Part shown: piece after piece, positions 5,169-5,450 of the stretch
Layout: every line of letters starts with the position of its first letter
How positions within the stretch are numbered: position 1 is the stretch's first letter
Assembly (NCBI GenBank): GCA_016200125.1
Contig: JACQFK010000311.1
Span: forward strand, 1-5,450
DNA from: Planctomycetota bacterium
GTDB lineage: Bacteria; Planctomycetota; MHYJ01; JACPRB01
Direction: 5' to 3'
DNA: 5,450 bases
Program-made: the position numbers and the translations under genes
The notes under the pieces: model-generated
Database searches by the model: none
Told to the model about the DNA's origin: nothing
What the model saw: only the letters and a program-made list of their open reading frames with translations

Positions 5169-5450
5169 CCGTTCCCCAAGCTCTCCCATCGGGCTCACGA
5201 AGTCAAGCCGCCCGGTGAGGATTATTCCGCATCTGCGCTAGTTCCTCTTGCGGTTCCCTTGCCCCTGTTTAGAGTCTCCCTTGGGGATAAGCAAACCCCT
5301 CGCCTTCGAGGCGACGGGAATTCCCGAGGCTGGTGGACGAAGTGTTCTGGAACCGGAAGGCGTGTTGTAACGACGTGCCGGATGGTCGCGAAGAGGGGGA
5401 AGGCGTTCGATCGTGGTGAACCAAGTTTCGTGTGTCATGTAAGTACCGAA
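5169..5450. other. Noncoding stretch at the right edge, less GC-rich
   Basis: No frame on either strand here has convincing coding character. A 66-codon minus frame at 5238-5438 lacks a recognisable domain or start signal. Base composition is clearly less GC-rich than the genes. The left part (5169-5280) should hold the promoter of the YHS gene, although no good boxes stand out. The right part from about 5283 is rich in hairpins. Confidence 0.5.
5283..5450 (+). ncRNA. Possible structured RNA, perhaps the 5' part of a group II intron (partial)
   Basis: Three hairpins abut without spacers: GGGG(AUAAGCAAA)CCCC at 5283-5299, UCGCCU(UCG)AGGCGA at 5300-5314, and CGGG(AAUU)CCCG at 5315-5326. Further on, GGCGUGUUG and CGACGUGCC pair over 9 bp, including three G-U pairs, around a UAA loop, with flanking ACC/GGU pairing outside an asymmetric purine loop. 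Dense coaxial helices and purine-rich loops resemble domain I of bacterial group II introns, but I see no certain 5' GUGYG boundary, and domain V and any reverse transcriptase would lie beyond the window. The strand choice rests on the G-U pairs. The structure is seen; the identity is a guess. Confidence 0.3.

Noticed and set aside
5315..5326. The 12-bp palindrome CGGGAATTCCCG as a transcription-factor site
   Set aside because: It sits directly against two other hairpins, so an RNA stem-loop array explains it better than an isolated operator.
5238..5438. A 66-codon minus-strand frame at the right edge
   Set aside because: It has no recognisable domain or ribosome binding site, and it runs through three consecutive perfect hairpins.

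Overview
This 5.45-kb window is GC-rich and comes from a diderm (Gram-negative-type) bacterium: it encodes an outer-membrane porin of the phosphate-selective OprO/OprP type and a probable lipoprotein. The mix of a Porin_O_P protein with a coiled-coil N-terminus, a small YHS-type lipoprotein and a secreted HMA-like protein would fit Planctomycetota or a similar GC-rich environmental lineage. Nothing in the window fixes the taxonomy.

Left block (1-2290): a compact catabolic module. An amidohydrolase (minus strand, cut by the left edge) overlaps by ATGA the end of an IclR-family regulator gene. A major-facilitator transporter resembling the anion:cation symporter (ACS) group is transcribed divergently. 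The 75-bp divergent gap holds a near-palindrome plus a third direct half-site exactly 20 bp from the first, the layout described for PcaU/PobR-type IclR operators. The likely logic is that a small organic acid or related ligand is imported by the transporter, processed by the amidohydrolase, and sensed by the regulator.

Middle block (2291-3120): a secretory signal peptide is followed by an in-frame TGA. Six bases later, in the same frame, comes a 237-aa protein built of three HMA-like (ferredoxin-fold) modules that contains no cysteine. This is either a nonsense-disrupted exported protein or, less likely, a recoding site. A 7-bp hairpin lies at SECIS-like distance after the TGA.

Right block (3121-5168): a mostly noncoding 354-bp gap with two perfect hairpins, a possible decayed minus-strand reading frame and a sigma70-like promoter. 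It is followed by a 480-aa porin that converges with, and overlaps by two bases, a short YHS-domain lipoprotein gene on the minus strand.

Right edge (5169-5450): no convincing protein gene. Three hairpins abut each other with no spacer, followed by a 9-bp GU-containing stem. This suggests a structured RNA entering the window, possibly the 5' part of a group II intron, but that is unproven.
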